From Firmicutes bacterium ADurb.Bin153 (GTDB taxonomy: Bacteria > Bacillota > DTU025 > MWDF01), in assembly GCA_002070415.1 (NCBI GenBank), contig MWDF01000002.1, forward strand, positions 62,001 to 126,000: 64,000 bases of DNA, written 5' to 3'. Both the position numbers and the translations under genes were made by a program. Positions 52,529 to 60,904 of this stretch are shown one piece after another (position 1 is the stretch's first letter; each line of letters starts with the position of its first letter). The notes beneath the pieces were generated by a model. It searched no databases. It had not been told where the DNA came from and saw only the letters and a program-made list of their open reading frames with translations.

Positions 52529-53820
52529 CGGGCATGTATTTCAAACCTTTCGAGAAAGCCGAAGTGAGGGTCCTCCCGTCAGGCCTGGAAATAGCGGTGA
52601 TCAGGAAACCGGGCTTCGTGAGGAAGTACGCCGTGCTGGCCACCAGATTCGGCTCGCAGATAACCAAGATGCGTTTCATGGGCGACAGGGAGGAATATGA
52701 GCTCCCCGAGGGGACGGCCCATTTCCTTGAGCACAAGCTCTTCGAACGGGAAGACGGCAACATGGAGGAGAAGTTCTCCGAGCTGGGGGCTACTTCGAAC
52801 GCCTTCACGTCTAGCGACATAACGGGATACCTGTTCTGCACCGACGACAAGTTCATCGAATGCCTCGGGCTTCTGTTCGAGCTCGTCTACAAGCCGGCTT
52901 TCTCGGACATCGGCGTCGAGAGCGAGAAGGAGATAATCAAACAGGAGATAGCGATGACGAGGGACGACCCGGACTGGATGGGATACAGGACGTTGCTGAC
53001 CCTGCTCTACAACAGGCATCCCGTGGCGTTGGATCCGGCCGGGACTGTCGCCAGCGTCGAGGAGATATCCGCCGAGGTCTTGTACGCGGCGCACGATGCT
53101 TTCTACGGTTCGGACAACATGACCCTGCTGGTGGTAGGGGACGTAGATGCAGAGGACGTGTTCGGGATGGCATCGGTGCTCGAATCCAAGTACGGGTCAA
53201 GGAAGTCCGAGGAAGTGGAGATAACCGATGTGGTAGAGCCCAGGACCGTCAACATCACCGAACGTGTCATACGCATGGACGTTGCCAGGCCCATAGTATG
53301 GATCGGCATGAAGGACGACCCGGGCGTATTTACAAGTTCCGCCGCAAGAAGGAGGATGGCGGCGTCGGTGCTGATCGAGACCGTCTTCGGTCCCAGCTCC
53401 GCTTTGAACGACGAGCTGTACACGGGCGGGATAATTGATGACAACCTTTCGTATGACGAGCATTATGCCTCCGATTACGGCTACCTGAACCTCGTGGCGG
53501 CCACGGATCGGAAGGACGAGCTGATAGGGAAAGTAAAGGAGGCCATGAAGGCCGCCGCTACTGACGGGATAGACAAGGAGTCCTTTGACCTTGCTCTAAG
53601 GCGCCTGACTGGCGGGCTGCTGAGGTCCTTCGATTCGGAGGAGTTCGTAGCCTACGAGTTCCTCGTGGACCGCTTCAGGGGCATGGACTTGATGGAAAGG
53701 CCATCCATACTGGCCGGCATCAAGTTGGAGGAAGTGAACGAGGTCGCAAGGGTAGTATTCGAGGAAGGGAAGATAAGCATACTGACCATAGAGCCCGTAC
53801 GAAACGGCAGGCGGGCCTGA
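52525..53820 (+). CDS. M16 zinc metalloprotease (YmfH-like)
   Basis: 431-aa catalytic partner. EGTAHFLEHKLFE holds the inverted zinc motif HFLEH, and ESEKEIIKQEIAM the third zinc ligand Glu about 75 residues on. The C-terminal half lacks the clear Arg/Tyr block of its neighbour (it reads GPSSALNDELYTGGIIDDNLSYD). No signal peptide, so it is cytoplasmic; M16 enzymes of this type degrade or process peptides. The ATG at 52525 overlaps the previous stop by 4 bases; the frame is open far upstream, but that part is an out-of-frame reading of the YmfF-like gene. Confidence 0.9.
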   Translation: MTGMYFKPFEKAEVRVLPSGLEIAVIRKPGFVRKYAVLATRFGSQITKMRFMGDREEYELPEGTAHFLEHKLFEREDGNMEEKFSELGATSNAFTSSDITGYLFCTDDKFIECLGLLFELVYKPAFSDIGVESEKEIIKQEIAMTRDDPDWMGYRTLLTLLYNRHPVALDPAGTVASVEEISAEVLYAAHDAFYGSDNMTLLVVGDVDAEDVFGMASVLESKYGSRKSEEVEITDVVEPRTVNITERVIRMDVARPIVWIGMKDDPGVFTSSAARRRMAASVLIETVFGPSSALNDELYTGGIIDDNLSYDEHYASDYGYLNLVAATDRKDELIGKVKEAMKAAATDGIDKESFDLALRRLTGGLLRSFDSEEFVAYEFLVDRFRGMDLMERPSILAGIKLEEVNEVARVVFEEGKISILTIEPVRNGRRA

Positions 53821-53866
53821 CATAGGGCGATAGGGAGAGGAGCGGGACGATTTAGATACTGTTGTT

Positions 53867-54541
53867 GTGTTGATGAGGCACGGACAGACCTCCCACAATT
53901 TCGAGGGGAGGATGCAGGGCAGGTCGGACATACCACTTGATGACAAGGGTATGGAGCAGGCCCAGGCAGTGGCGCGCGCGCTGAGGGACGGGGAGTTCGG
54001 GATGGAATTCGACGCCGTATACTCCAGCCCGCTTAAAAGGGCGAGAAAGACAGCGGAGATAGTGGCGGGCGCGCTCGGCGCCGAAGTGAAGAGCATCCCG
54101 GAGCTGATGGAGATAGACTGCGGCCTTATATCCGGGTATACGATCTCGGAGGCGATGCTGAAGTTCCCCGAGATGGTCGGGCTATTCGGTTCGGGGATGT
54201 GGGAGGGGCGCTACCCGGGAGGGCAGAGCCACAGACAGTACGAGAACGAGAACGTGCTGCCCGCGCTCAGGAGGCTGTACGAGCTGGAACCGGGAAGGCG
54301 TATCCTTGCGGTTACGCACGGGGGTTTCATAAGGACGGCCATAATGAATTTCCTGGGCATCGGGGATGCCAGGCCCTTCTTGAGGCACAGACTGGACAAT
54401 TGCGGCCTGACGACTGTGGAGATAAGGGGATTCGACGGCGAGGGAAAGCCGATTGGAAGGCTAAGGGAAATGAACCTGGTCCTCTCAGGCCAGCATGAGC
54501 ACATTATGGATGTATATTCCAAGGAGGACAATGTAAGGTGA
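53867..54541 (+). CDS. Histidine phosphatase (phosphoglycerate-mutase-like), first copy
   Basis: 224-aa member of the histidine phosphatase superfamily. RHGQTSHN carries the phosphorylated His, SSPLKRARKTAEI the Arg, and VTHGGFIRTA the second His. The natural first strand (DTVVVLMRHG) is encoded in frame from 53855, upstream of GTG 53867, and a GAGGAG site sits at 53837-53842, but no normal start codon lies between; the true start is therefore uncertain. A 4-base overlap joins it to its paralogue. Substrate unknown (cofactor, sugar or ribazole phosphates are possible). Confidence 0.85.
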   Translation: MLMRHGQTSHNFEGRMQGRSDIPLDDKGMEQAQAVARALRDGEFGMEFDAVYSSPLKRARKTAEIVAGALGAEVKSIPELMEIDCGLISGYTISEAMLKFPEMVGLFGSGMWEGRYPGGQSHRQYENENVLPALRRLYELEPGRRILAVTHGGFIRTAIMNFLGIGDARPFLRHRLDNCGLTTVEIRGFDGEGKPIGRLREMNLVLSGQHEHIMDVYSKEDNVR

Positions 54542-55197
54542 GCTCGGGCATCACTCTGTATCTTGTTAGGCATGCGAGCACGGATTGGAACGACGAGGGG
54601 CGCTGGCAGTGCCTTGACGACAGGCCCATCAACGACAGGGGGCTAGCCCAGGCGGAAGCCGTCTCGAAAGCCTTCGTATGCCTTTCGGAGAAGAGGGGAT
54701 TTTCCAAGGTGTACTCCAGCCCGCTGATAAGGGCGCGGCAAACCGCGGAGCCGATAGCAAGAGGCCTAGGGCTTGAGGTGGTCTTGGAACCGCCGCTAAG
54801 GGAGCTCGACTGCGGACTGCTGTCGGGGCTTAGGCCCGATGAGGCGAAGTCGCGGTTCTCCGACTTCCACTCCAGGCTGGAAGGCAATTGGCTGGACGAG
54901 AGGTATCCCGGGGGCGAGACCCACAGGGAGTACGTATCGCGCTGCGTCCTGCCCGCGCTCGACGGGATTTGCTCTGACAATTCCTGCAGTGCGGTCATCG
55001 CCGTCACTCATGCCGGTTTCATAAGGGCCACGGTCGCCTACATCATGGGCACCCCGCCCGGGATGCCCCTTAAGGGGCTTGGCGTGGACAACTGCGCGTA
55101 TTTCAAGTTCGATCTCGAAAGATCCGACGACGGAGGCCTGGCGGGAAGGGTCACCGCTATGAACGTCACCGCGCACCTTAGGAAAGAGGGCCTATGA
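54538..55197 (+). CDS. Histidine phosphatase (phosphoglycerate-mutase-like), second copy
   Basis: 219-aa paralogue of the preceding gene: ITLYLVRHASTDWNDEGRWQ with the catalytic His, SSPLIRARQTAEPIA, the Glu block LRELDCGLLSGL, and VTHAGFIRATVAYIMG with the second His. The two copies share organisation but have diverged, so they likely act on different phosphates. The start is GTG 54538, inside the previous stop (GTGA), with AAGGAGG about 9 bases upstream. Confidence 0.87.
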   Translation: MSSGITLYLVRHASTDWNDEGRWQCLDDRPINDRGLAQAEAVSKAFVCLSEKRGFSKVYSSPLIRARQTAEPIARGLGLEVVLEPPLRELDCGLLSGLRPDEAKSRFSDFHSRLEGNWLDERYPGGETHREYVSRCVLPALDGICSDNSCSAVIAVTHAGFIRATVAYIMGTPPGMPLKGLGVDNCAYFKFDLERSDDGGLAGRVTAMNVTAHLRKEGL

Positions 55198-55219
55198 ACG
55201 TTCAGGGGGAAGTGGACCG

Positions 55220-57178
55220 ATGATCGTAAGGACGGCATGCCCCCATGACTGCTTCGACTGCTGCGGAATCGAAGCCGAGGTCAAGGACGGCGCGGTAGTG
55301 GCCCTTAAAGGATCACAATCCCATCCTGTGACCAGGGGATTCCTGTGCGGTAAGGTGCAGGGTTATCTGAGAAGGCAGTATTCGAAGGACAGGCTGCTAT
55401 ACCCTCTGAGACGGGAAGGCTCATCCTTCAGGAGGATCGGCTGGGAAGAGGCCCTGGATGAGGTGGCTTGCGGCCTTGAGAGGGCAAGGGCCCTGAAAGG
55501 GCCGTCCTCGGTATTGAGCTACTCCGACGCCGGTTCGATGGGCTATCTGAAATCCCTTGAGGGACGCTTCTGGGGCGAGTTCGGGGGTGCGACTTTCGCC
55601 TCTGGCTCACTTTGCAGCGCGGCCGGGCTTGAGGCCATGGCGGCAGACTACGGCAGGATAGGTCAGCACGACCCGGAGGACATTCCCAACAGCAGGCTGA
55701 TTGCCCTATGGGGCAGGAACCCCATGGTCACCAACATACACATGGTTCCCTACATCAGGAAAGCGAAGGAGCGCGGCGCGAAGGTCGTGCTTGTGAACCC
55801 CATGCCCTCGGAATCGGAGGCGCTGGCTGACTATGCCGTAAAGCCCAGGCCCGGTTCGGATGCGGCGCTTGCACTTGGCCTGGCGCGGGAGATCATCGCT
55901 TCGGACATGCATGACGGCGGATATATCGGGCGGCACGTCGAAGGGTATGCAAGCTACCTCGAAGAGGCCATGTCATGGACCCTAGGGAGGACGTCCGACG
56001 TAACGGGCGTCCCCGTCGAGGACATCAGAATGTTCGCAAGGGATTACGCGTTGGTGAAACCCGCTTCGATATGGCTGGGCTTCGGCCTGCAAAGGCATGC
56101 CGGCGGAGGTAACGCGGTTAGGGCCGTAAACGCTCTCGGCGCCATAACAGGCAACATCGGAAGGCCCGGGGGTGGAGTGAATTACTCGAACAGATCCAGC
56201 AGGGTGCTCAACCCCCTGGGCTATGAGGGCAGGATGAAGGACGTGAAGCTCGTATGGAAAGGGCGCCTCGCCGACGACATCCGGGCCTTGGGGGACGGCT
56301 TCATAGAGATGGCGGTAATAGCGAGGAGCAACCCGATGCTGCAGTGCCCCGATACCGAAGATCTCGAGCGGGTCTTCGAGAAGATCCCGCTCAAGGTGGT
56401 ATTCGAGCACTTCATGACAGACACCGCAAAGGCTGCCGACATCGTGCTGCCTGCGGCGACTTTCTTGGAGGAGGACGAGCTCTACTGCTCCTACTTCCAC
56501 AACTACGTTAGCCTCGGCAGGAAGGCCGTGGAACCGTTAGGCGAGGCGAGGCCCGACATCGAGATAATGAAGGGGATGGCAGAACGCCTGGGAATAGGCT
56601 GCCTATCGGGCAGGACAGCCCTGGAATGGATAAGGTACGCCCTGGAACCTATGGAAGCGTACGGCATAACGCTCGACAGGCTGATGGACGAGGGCTGGGT
56701 CAGGTTCCCGGCTCCGATGGTGCCGTGGCAGGACGGCAAGTTCCCCACGGCCAGCGGGAGGATCATGGTCGGCTCACCCGCGCCGCCGAAGTACATACCC
56801 CCTCACGAGCTGCCCGACAAGGAATATCCGTTCTACCTGATTACGGGAGCCTTGAGGGACAGGCTCCATTCACAGTACGATAACCTGGGCGCGGACCCCG
56901 CAGGGCTGCAGGCGGTGTACGTACATCCAGAAGCCGCAAGAAGGCTCGGGCTCAAGGAGCTGTCCGTGGTGGAAGTATACACGAAGCACGCTGCGATGCG
57001 CTTTCTTATGGTATTCGACGACAGGATGAGGCAGGATGTCATATATGCCCACCATGGAAGGTGGAAGGATCGCAACGGCGGGATAAACAGGCTTATCAAA
57101 GGCTATTTGGCTGATATGGGCGGACAAGGTGCCCTTTATGACTGCGCTGCCGGTATCAGGCCTTCGGAGGTGCGATGA
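55220..57178 (+). CDS. Molybdopterin (Mo/W-bisMGD) oxidoreductase, single-subunit
   Basis: 652-aa member of the DMSO-reductase superfamily. The N-terminal CPHDCFDCCG plus GFLCGKVQG make the [4Fe-4S] site; LWGRNPMVTN, GFGLQRHAGGGNAVRAVNALGAITGNIGRPGG-type MGD blocks (GNIGRPGGG), and the C-terminal VYVHPEAARRLGL-VEV domain follow. SGSLCSAAGLEA places a Cys near the metal-ligand position (inference). No twin-arginine leader, no electron-transfer subunit and no cofactor-synthesis gene in the window, so it is a cytoplasmic enzyme of unknown substrate. ATG 55220 follows GGGGGAAG. Confidence 0.88.
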   Translation: MIVRTACPHDCFDCCGIEAEVKDGAVVALKGSQSHPVTRGFLCGKVQGYLRRQYSKDRLLYPLRREGSSFRRIGWEEALDEVACGLERARALKGPSSVLSYSDAGSMGYLKSLEGRFWGEFGGATFASGSLCSAAGLEAMAADYGRIGQHDPEDIPNSRLIALWGRNPMVTNIHMVPYIRKAKERGAKVVLVNPMPSESEALADYAVKPRPGSDAALALGLAREIIASDMHDGGYIGRHVEGYASYLEEAMSWTLGRTSDVTGVPVEDIRMFARDYALVKPASIWLGFGLQRHAGGGNAVRAVNALGAITGNIGRPGGGVNYSNRSSRVLNPLGYEGRMKDVKLVWKGRLADDIRALGDGFIEMAVIARSNPMLQCPDTEDLERVFEKIPLKVVFEHFMTDTAKAADIVLPAATFLEEDELYCSYFHNYVSLGRKAVEPLGEARPDIEIMKGMAERLGIGCLSGRTALEWIRYALEPMEAYGITLDRLMDEGWVRFPAPMVPWQDGKFPTASGRIMVGSPAPPKYIPPHELPDKEYPFYLITGALRDRLHSQYDNLGADPAGLQAVYVHPEAARRLGLKELSVVEVYTKHAAMRFLMVFDDRMRQDVIYAHHGRWKDRNGGINRLIKGYLADMGGQGALYDCAAGIRPSEVR

Positions 57179-58101
57179 TGGGCAAGATCAGGATAGTACT
57201 GAACATGAAGGCCGGGCGCGGCAAGAGCGGCAAGGTGTTCCCGGAGCTCGCCAAGCACATGCAAGAGCTTGGCTTGAGCTTCGACCTGCAGGTCACGCAA
57301 AAGCAGGGGCATGCGGTGGAGCTTGCCAGGCAGGCCCGGCTGGACGGCGTGGACCTTGTGATTGCCGCAGGCGGCGACGGGACCTACCACGAAGTTATGA
57401 ACGGCCTTACCGAGGGCGGCAAGCTTCCTTGTCCGGCCACCGCGATGGGAGTCGTGACCACCGGCAGCGGATGCGACTTCCCCAGGTCCATAAACATGCC
57501 CAGGGATGACTGGAAGGCAGCAGCACAGGTGATAAGGCAGGGGAAACTCAAGCAGGTGGACATAGTGAAGGCGACCTACATAGGCCCTTATGGGGCAATG
57601 GAGAGCAAGGCCTTCATAAACGCGTCGAACGCGGGGCTGACGAGCGAAACGATACTGAGTGCGGAATCCTTCAAGATACTGGGAGGTAAGGCGGGATACC
57701 TTCTCGCCGGGATAAAGACGCTGCTTGCCTACAAGAACAGGGAGATTAGGCTGGTGGTGGACGGCGAGGAGGCATTCAGGGGCAAGGCGACCATGGTCAC
57801 CGTGGGCAACGGCACCTACTGCGGCGGAGGCATAATGTTCACGCCTTCAGCCGACCCGTTCGACGGCATGATCGATGCTGTGGTCATAGGAGACCTCAAC
57901 ATATGGGAGGTGCTCAAGGAGATACCGAGGATATACAGCGGAGGCCACCTTGCGAACCCGAAAGTGAAGGCTTACAGGGGAAAGACCATGCGGCTCGAAT
58001 CGAAGCTGCCGCTGTACGCGGAGATGGACGGGGAGATGCCGGGGACGCTGCCTGTGGAATATGAGGTCCTGCCGGGAGCGTTGAAATTGCTTGTCCCGTG
58101 A
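57175..58101 (+). CDS. Diacylglycerol/lipid kinase family protein (YegS/DgkB-like)
   Basis: 308-aa lipid kinase. IAAGGDGTYHEVMNGL is the nucleotide-binding signature (about residue 61 on), NMKAGRGKSGK the N-terminal block, and GNGTYCGGGIMFTPSADPFDGMIDAVVI the C-terminal one. It phosphorylates diacylglycerol or a related lipid in the membrane-recycling path. The ATGATG start overlaps the oxidoreductase stop by 4 bases, after CGGAGG, so it closes the operon from 51236. Confidence 0.92.
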   Translation: MMGKIRIVLNMKAGRGKSGKVFPELAKHMQELGLSFDLQVTQKQGHAVELARQARLDGVDLVIAAGGDGTYHEVMNGLTEGGKLPCPATAMGVVTTGSGCDFPRSINMPRDDWKAAAQVIRQGKLKQVDIVKATYIGPYGAMESKAFINASNAGLTSETILSAESFKILGGKAGYLLAGIKTLLAYKNREIRLVVDGEEAFRGKATMVTVGNGTYCGGGIMFTPSADPFDGMIDAVVIGDLNIWEVLKEIPRIYSGGHLANPKVKAYRGKTMRLESKLPLYAEMDGEMPGTLPVEYEVLPGALKLLVP

Positions 58102-58145
58102 CATGCTAATATTCGACTTTAAGAAATATACGGTCTTTCAGATGA

Positions 58146-58186
58146 TATAATAAAATTCGGTTGTTGTTTTGACAGCCGCTGTCAAA
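58146..58186 (+). promoter_or_regulatory. purA promoter and leader palindrome
   Basis: TATAAT at 58146-58151 (no clear -35), then the palindrome TTTGACAG-CCG-CTGTCAAA at 58168-58186, directly before the GGAGGTG ribosome site. The perfect 8-bp arms can act as an operator or as a leader hairpin. It does not match the PurR CGAA-type box. Confidence 0.55.
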
Positions 58187-58202
58187 TATCGGAGGTGTGC
58201 TT

Positions 58203-59498
58203 ATGTCAGTATGGGCGGTTCTTGGAGCCCAGTGGGGCGACGAGGGCAAGGGCAAGGTAGTAGATTTCCTGGCCGGAAGGGCCAAGCTCGTGATACGGTA
58301 CCAGGGCGGCGACAACGCCGGGCATACCGTGATAAACGAGTTCGGCAACTTCGGGATGCATCTAATACCTTCAGGAATATTCAATCCCAAGGCCTACAGC
58401 CTCATCGGTACAGGAACGGTTGTAAACCCGGTATCGCTTCTCAAGGAGATGGAACAGGTAAGGGACGCGAAGGTCCCGATGGACAAGCTTATCATATCCA
58501 ACAGGGCGCATCTGGTGATGCCGTACCACGTAGCCCTGGACAAGGCCGAAGAGAAATACAGGGCCGCGATATCCGGCAAGGAGAAGATCGGCACGACGCT
58601 TAGGGGCATAGGGCCAGCGTATGCCGACAAGATAGCCAGATGGGGCATACAGTGCGGTGAGATCCTCGACTGGAACCAGTTCACGAGGAGGGTGAAGATA
58701 AACCTCGAAAGGGCCAACCGCATACTTAACCACGTATACGACGAGCCGGAGCTCGACTACGATGAGATGATGGCGGCTTTCGAACCCGCCTGCCGCGCCA
58801 TAGCGCCGTTCATCGCGGACAGCTACCCGCTTATAAGGAAAGCCCTTGACGAGAACTGGGACATGATACTGGAAGGGCAGCTCGGGGTCATGCGCGACGT
58901 AGACTGGGGCACATACCCGTTCGTGACATCGTCCAACCCCATAGCCGGAGGCGCGTGCGCGGGCGCGGGCATACCCCCTCAGAGGATAGACCAGGTCATA
59001 GGCGTTGTTAAGGCATACTCCACATCGGTCGGTGAAGGACCGATGCCTACGGAGCTGACCGACGAGACCGGCAAGATGCTAAGAGACCTCGGAGGCGAAT
59101 ACGGCGTTACGACAGGGCGCGCCAGGCGCTGCGGCTGGATAGACCTAGTGGCGCTCAAGTTCGCCGCCCAGCTTTCCGGTTTCAGCTCCATCGCAATAAC
59201 CAAGCTCGACGTACTGGACAGCTTCAAGGAGATCAAGCTCTGCGTGGCCTATGACGTCACGAACCCGGACGGCACCAAGTACAGGAGCGACAGCGTGCCC
59301 GCGTCGTACCTGCTTGCGAAGGCGGAGCCCGTATACATCACCATGCCGGGTTGGCAGTCCAGCACCACTGATGCGAAGAAGATGGAAGACCTTCCCAGGG
59401 AGGCGAGGGAATACCTCAGGAAGATAGAGGAAACCATAGGGACGAAGATAAAACTGGTCTCAGTCGGAGCGAGGCGCGAGCAGACCATATTCATATAA
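58203..59498 (+). CDS. purA: Adenylosuccinate synthetase
   Basis: 431-aa GTP-dependent enzyme making adenylosuccinate from IMP and aspartate, first step to AMP. WGDEGKGKVVDFLA (P-loop-like with catalytic Asp13), GDNAGHTV with His41, VTTGRARRCGW and TKLDVLD are the standard blocks; the length is typical. ATG 58203 lies 5 bases after GGAGGTG; TTG/CTG codons upstream overlap that site. The 2-oxoacid oxidoreductase genes follow after 25 bases. Confidence 0.97.
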   Translation: MSVWAVLGAQWGDEGKGKVVDFLAGRAKLVIRYQGGDNAGHTVINEFGNFGMHLIPSGIFNPKAYSLIGTGTVVNPVSLLKEMEQVRDAKVPMDKLIISNRAHLVMPYHVALDKAEEKYRAAISGKEKIGTTLRGIGPAYADKIARWGIQCGEILDWNQFTRRVKINLERANRILNHVYDEPELDYDEMMAAFEPACRAIAPFIADSYPLIRKALDENWDMILEGQLGVMRDVDWGTYPFVTSSNPIAGGACAGAGIPPQRIDQVIGVVKAYSTSVGEGPMPTELTDETGKMLRDLGGEYGVTTGRARRCGWIDLVALKFAAQLSGFSSIAITKLDVLDSFKEIKLCVAYDVTNPDGTKYRSDSVPASYLLAKAEPVYITMPGWQSSTTDAKKMEDLPREAREYLRKIEETIGTKIKLVSVGARREQTIFI

Positions 59499-59523
59499 AC
59501 AACAGTAAACGGAGGTAAGGCAA

Positions 59524-59757
59524 ATGAGCCCAGAGAAAAAGGGGCAGATGCCGGTCGAGATCAACCAGAAATGGTGCAAGGCGTGCGGGCTTTGTTACGC
59601 GCTTTGCCCCAAAAAGGTCCTCGAAGGCGACGAGTGGGGAAAAGCCTTCGTAGCGCATCCTGAGGATTGCATCAAATGCCAGACCTGTGAAATCATGTGT
59701 CCTGACCTCGCAGTCAAAGTAGTGGCCTTAAGGAAGGCCAAGAAGGAGGATGAATGA
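59524..59757 (+). CDS. 2-oxoacid:ferredoxin oxidoreductase delta subunit (ferredoxin)
   Basis: 77-aa two-cluster ferredoxin. CKACGLCYALCPKK and CIKCQTCEIMCPD bind two [4Fe-4S] clusters; VEINQKWCKACGLC is typical of KorD/VorD subunits. It passes electrons from the alpha-beta-gamma complex to free ferredoxin. GGAGGT precedes ATG 59524. The alpha gene starts 1 base after the stop. Confidence 0.93.
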   Translation: MSPEKKGQMPVEINQKWCKACGLCYALCPKKVLEGDEWGKAFVAHPEDCIKCQTCEIMCPDLAVKVVALRKAKKEDE

Positions 59758-59758
59758 C

Positions 59759-60904
59759 ATGGCCGACAGACTAAGGTTGATGCAGGGCAACGAAGCGTGC
59801 GCTCTCGCCGCGGCCATGGCTGGAGTCCGTTTCTTCGCCGGATATCCGATCACACCGTCGACGGAGATCGCCGAACAGATGTCCGAGATGCTCCCTAAGA
59901 TCGGGGGCAAGTTCATCCAGATGGAAGACGAGATAGCCTCCATGGCGGCAATCGTGGGCGCTTCGCTCGCCGGCGCGAAGACCATGACCGCGACATCCGG
60001 GCCCGGTTTTTCGCTGAAACAGGAGAACATAGGTTTCGCCTCGTTCACCGAGATCCCTTGCGTAGTGGTCAACGTCCAGAGGACCGGCCCTTCAACCGGC
60101 CTTCCGACGAACACCGCACAAGGCGACATGATGCAGGCGAAATACGGTTCCCACGGCGACATACCGGCGATAGCCCTGTATCCTTCCACCGTGCCGGAGA
60201 TATTCGACATGACCATTAAGGCGATCAACATATCAGAGATGCTGAGGCAGCCGGTCATACTGCTCATGGACGAGATAATCGCCCACATGAGGGAGAAGAT
60301 ACTCGTGCCCACCCAGGAAGAGGTGGACAAGATGCTGGTATCAAGGCCGAAACCGGCCAAGGGGCTCGACAAGTACCTGCCATACGACGCCAGCATGGGC
60401 GACGTTCCTCCGCTTGCCGCGTACGGCGAGGGCTACCGTTTCCATGTGACAGGCCTCTATCATGACGCCACTGGCTTCCCGACGTCGAAGCCCGCCGAGG
60501 TGGACGCGAAGATAAGGAGGATCCACAGGAAAGTCAAGAACGCGGTCGAGGACATCACGTTCCTGAGATATGACCAGATGGAAGACGCCGAGTATGCGAT
60601 TATCTCCTGCGGTTCAACTGCGCGTTCTGCCAGAAGGGCAGTCGTGCTCGCGCGGGAGAAGGGGATAAAGGTAGGCAGCCTTCAGATCAAGACGATATGG
60701 CCGTTCCCCGAGGAGAAGGTCGGCGAAGTCTGCTCCAAGGTCAAGAAGATCATAGTCCCGGAGATGAACATGGGGCAGATGGTCCTGGAAGTGGAGCGGG
60801 CGGCGAAGGGACGCTGTAAGGTGGTGCCCTACAACAGGGTGGATGGAGAACCGCTTACCCCTGAAGAGATCCTCGAGACGCTCGCGAAGGAGGTGGCTTG
60901 GTAA
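59759..60904 (+). CDS. 2-oxoacid:ferredoxin oxidoreductase alpha subunit
   Basis: 381-aa subunit. LMQGNEACALAAAMAGVRFFAGYPITPSTEIAE is the N-terminal block, MEDEIASMAAIVGASLAGAKTMTATSGPGFSLKQE the pyrimidine-binding domain, and QRTGPSTGLPT the conserved loop. Substrate could be 2-oxoglutarate or branched 2-oxoacids; the sequence does not decide. Start ATG 59759 has AAGGAGGA 8 bases upstream; ATG 59750 overlaps it. Confidence 0.94.
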   Translation: MADRLRLMQGNEACALAAAMAGVRFFAGYPITPSTEIAEQMSEMLPKIGGKFIQMEDEIASMAAIVGASLAGAKTMTATSGPGFSLKQENIGFASFTEIPCVVVNVQRTGPSTGLPTNTAQGDMMQAKYGSHGDIPAIALYPSTVPEIFDMTIKAINISEMLRQPVILLMDEIIAHMREKILVPTQEEVDKMLVSRPKPAKGLDKYLPYDASMGDVPPLAAYGEGYRFHVTGLYHDATGFPTSKPAEVDAKIRRIHRKVKNAVEDITFLRYDQMEDAEYAIISCGSTARSARRAVVLAREKGIKVGSLQIKTIWPFPEEKVGEVCSKVKKIIVPEMNMGQMVLEVERAAKGRCKVVPYNRVDGEPLTPEEILETLAKEVAW

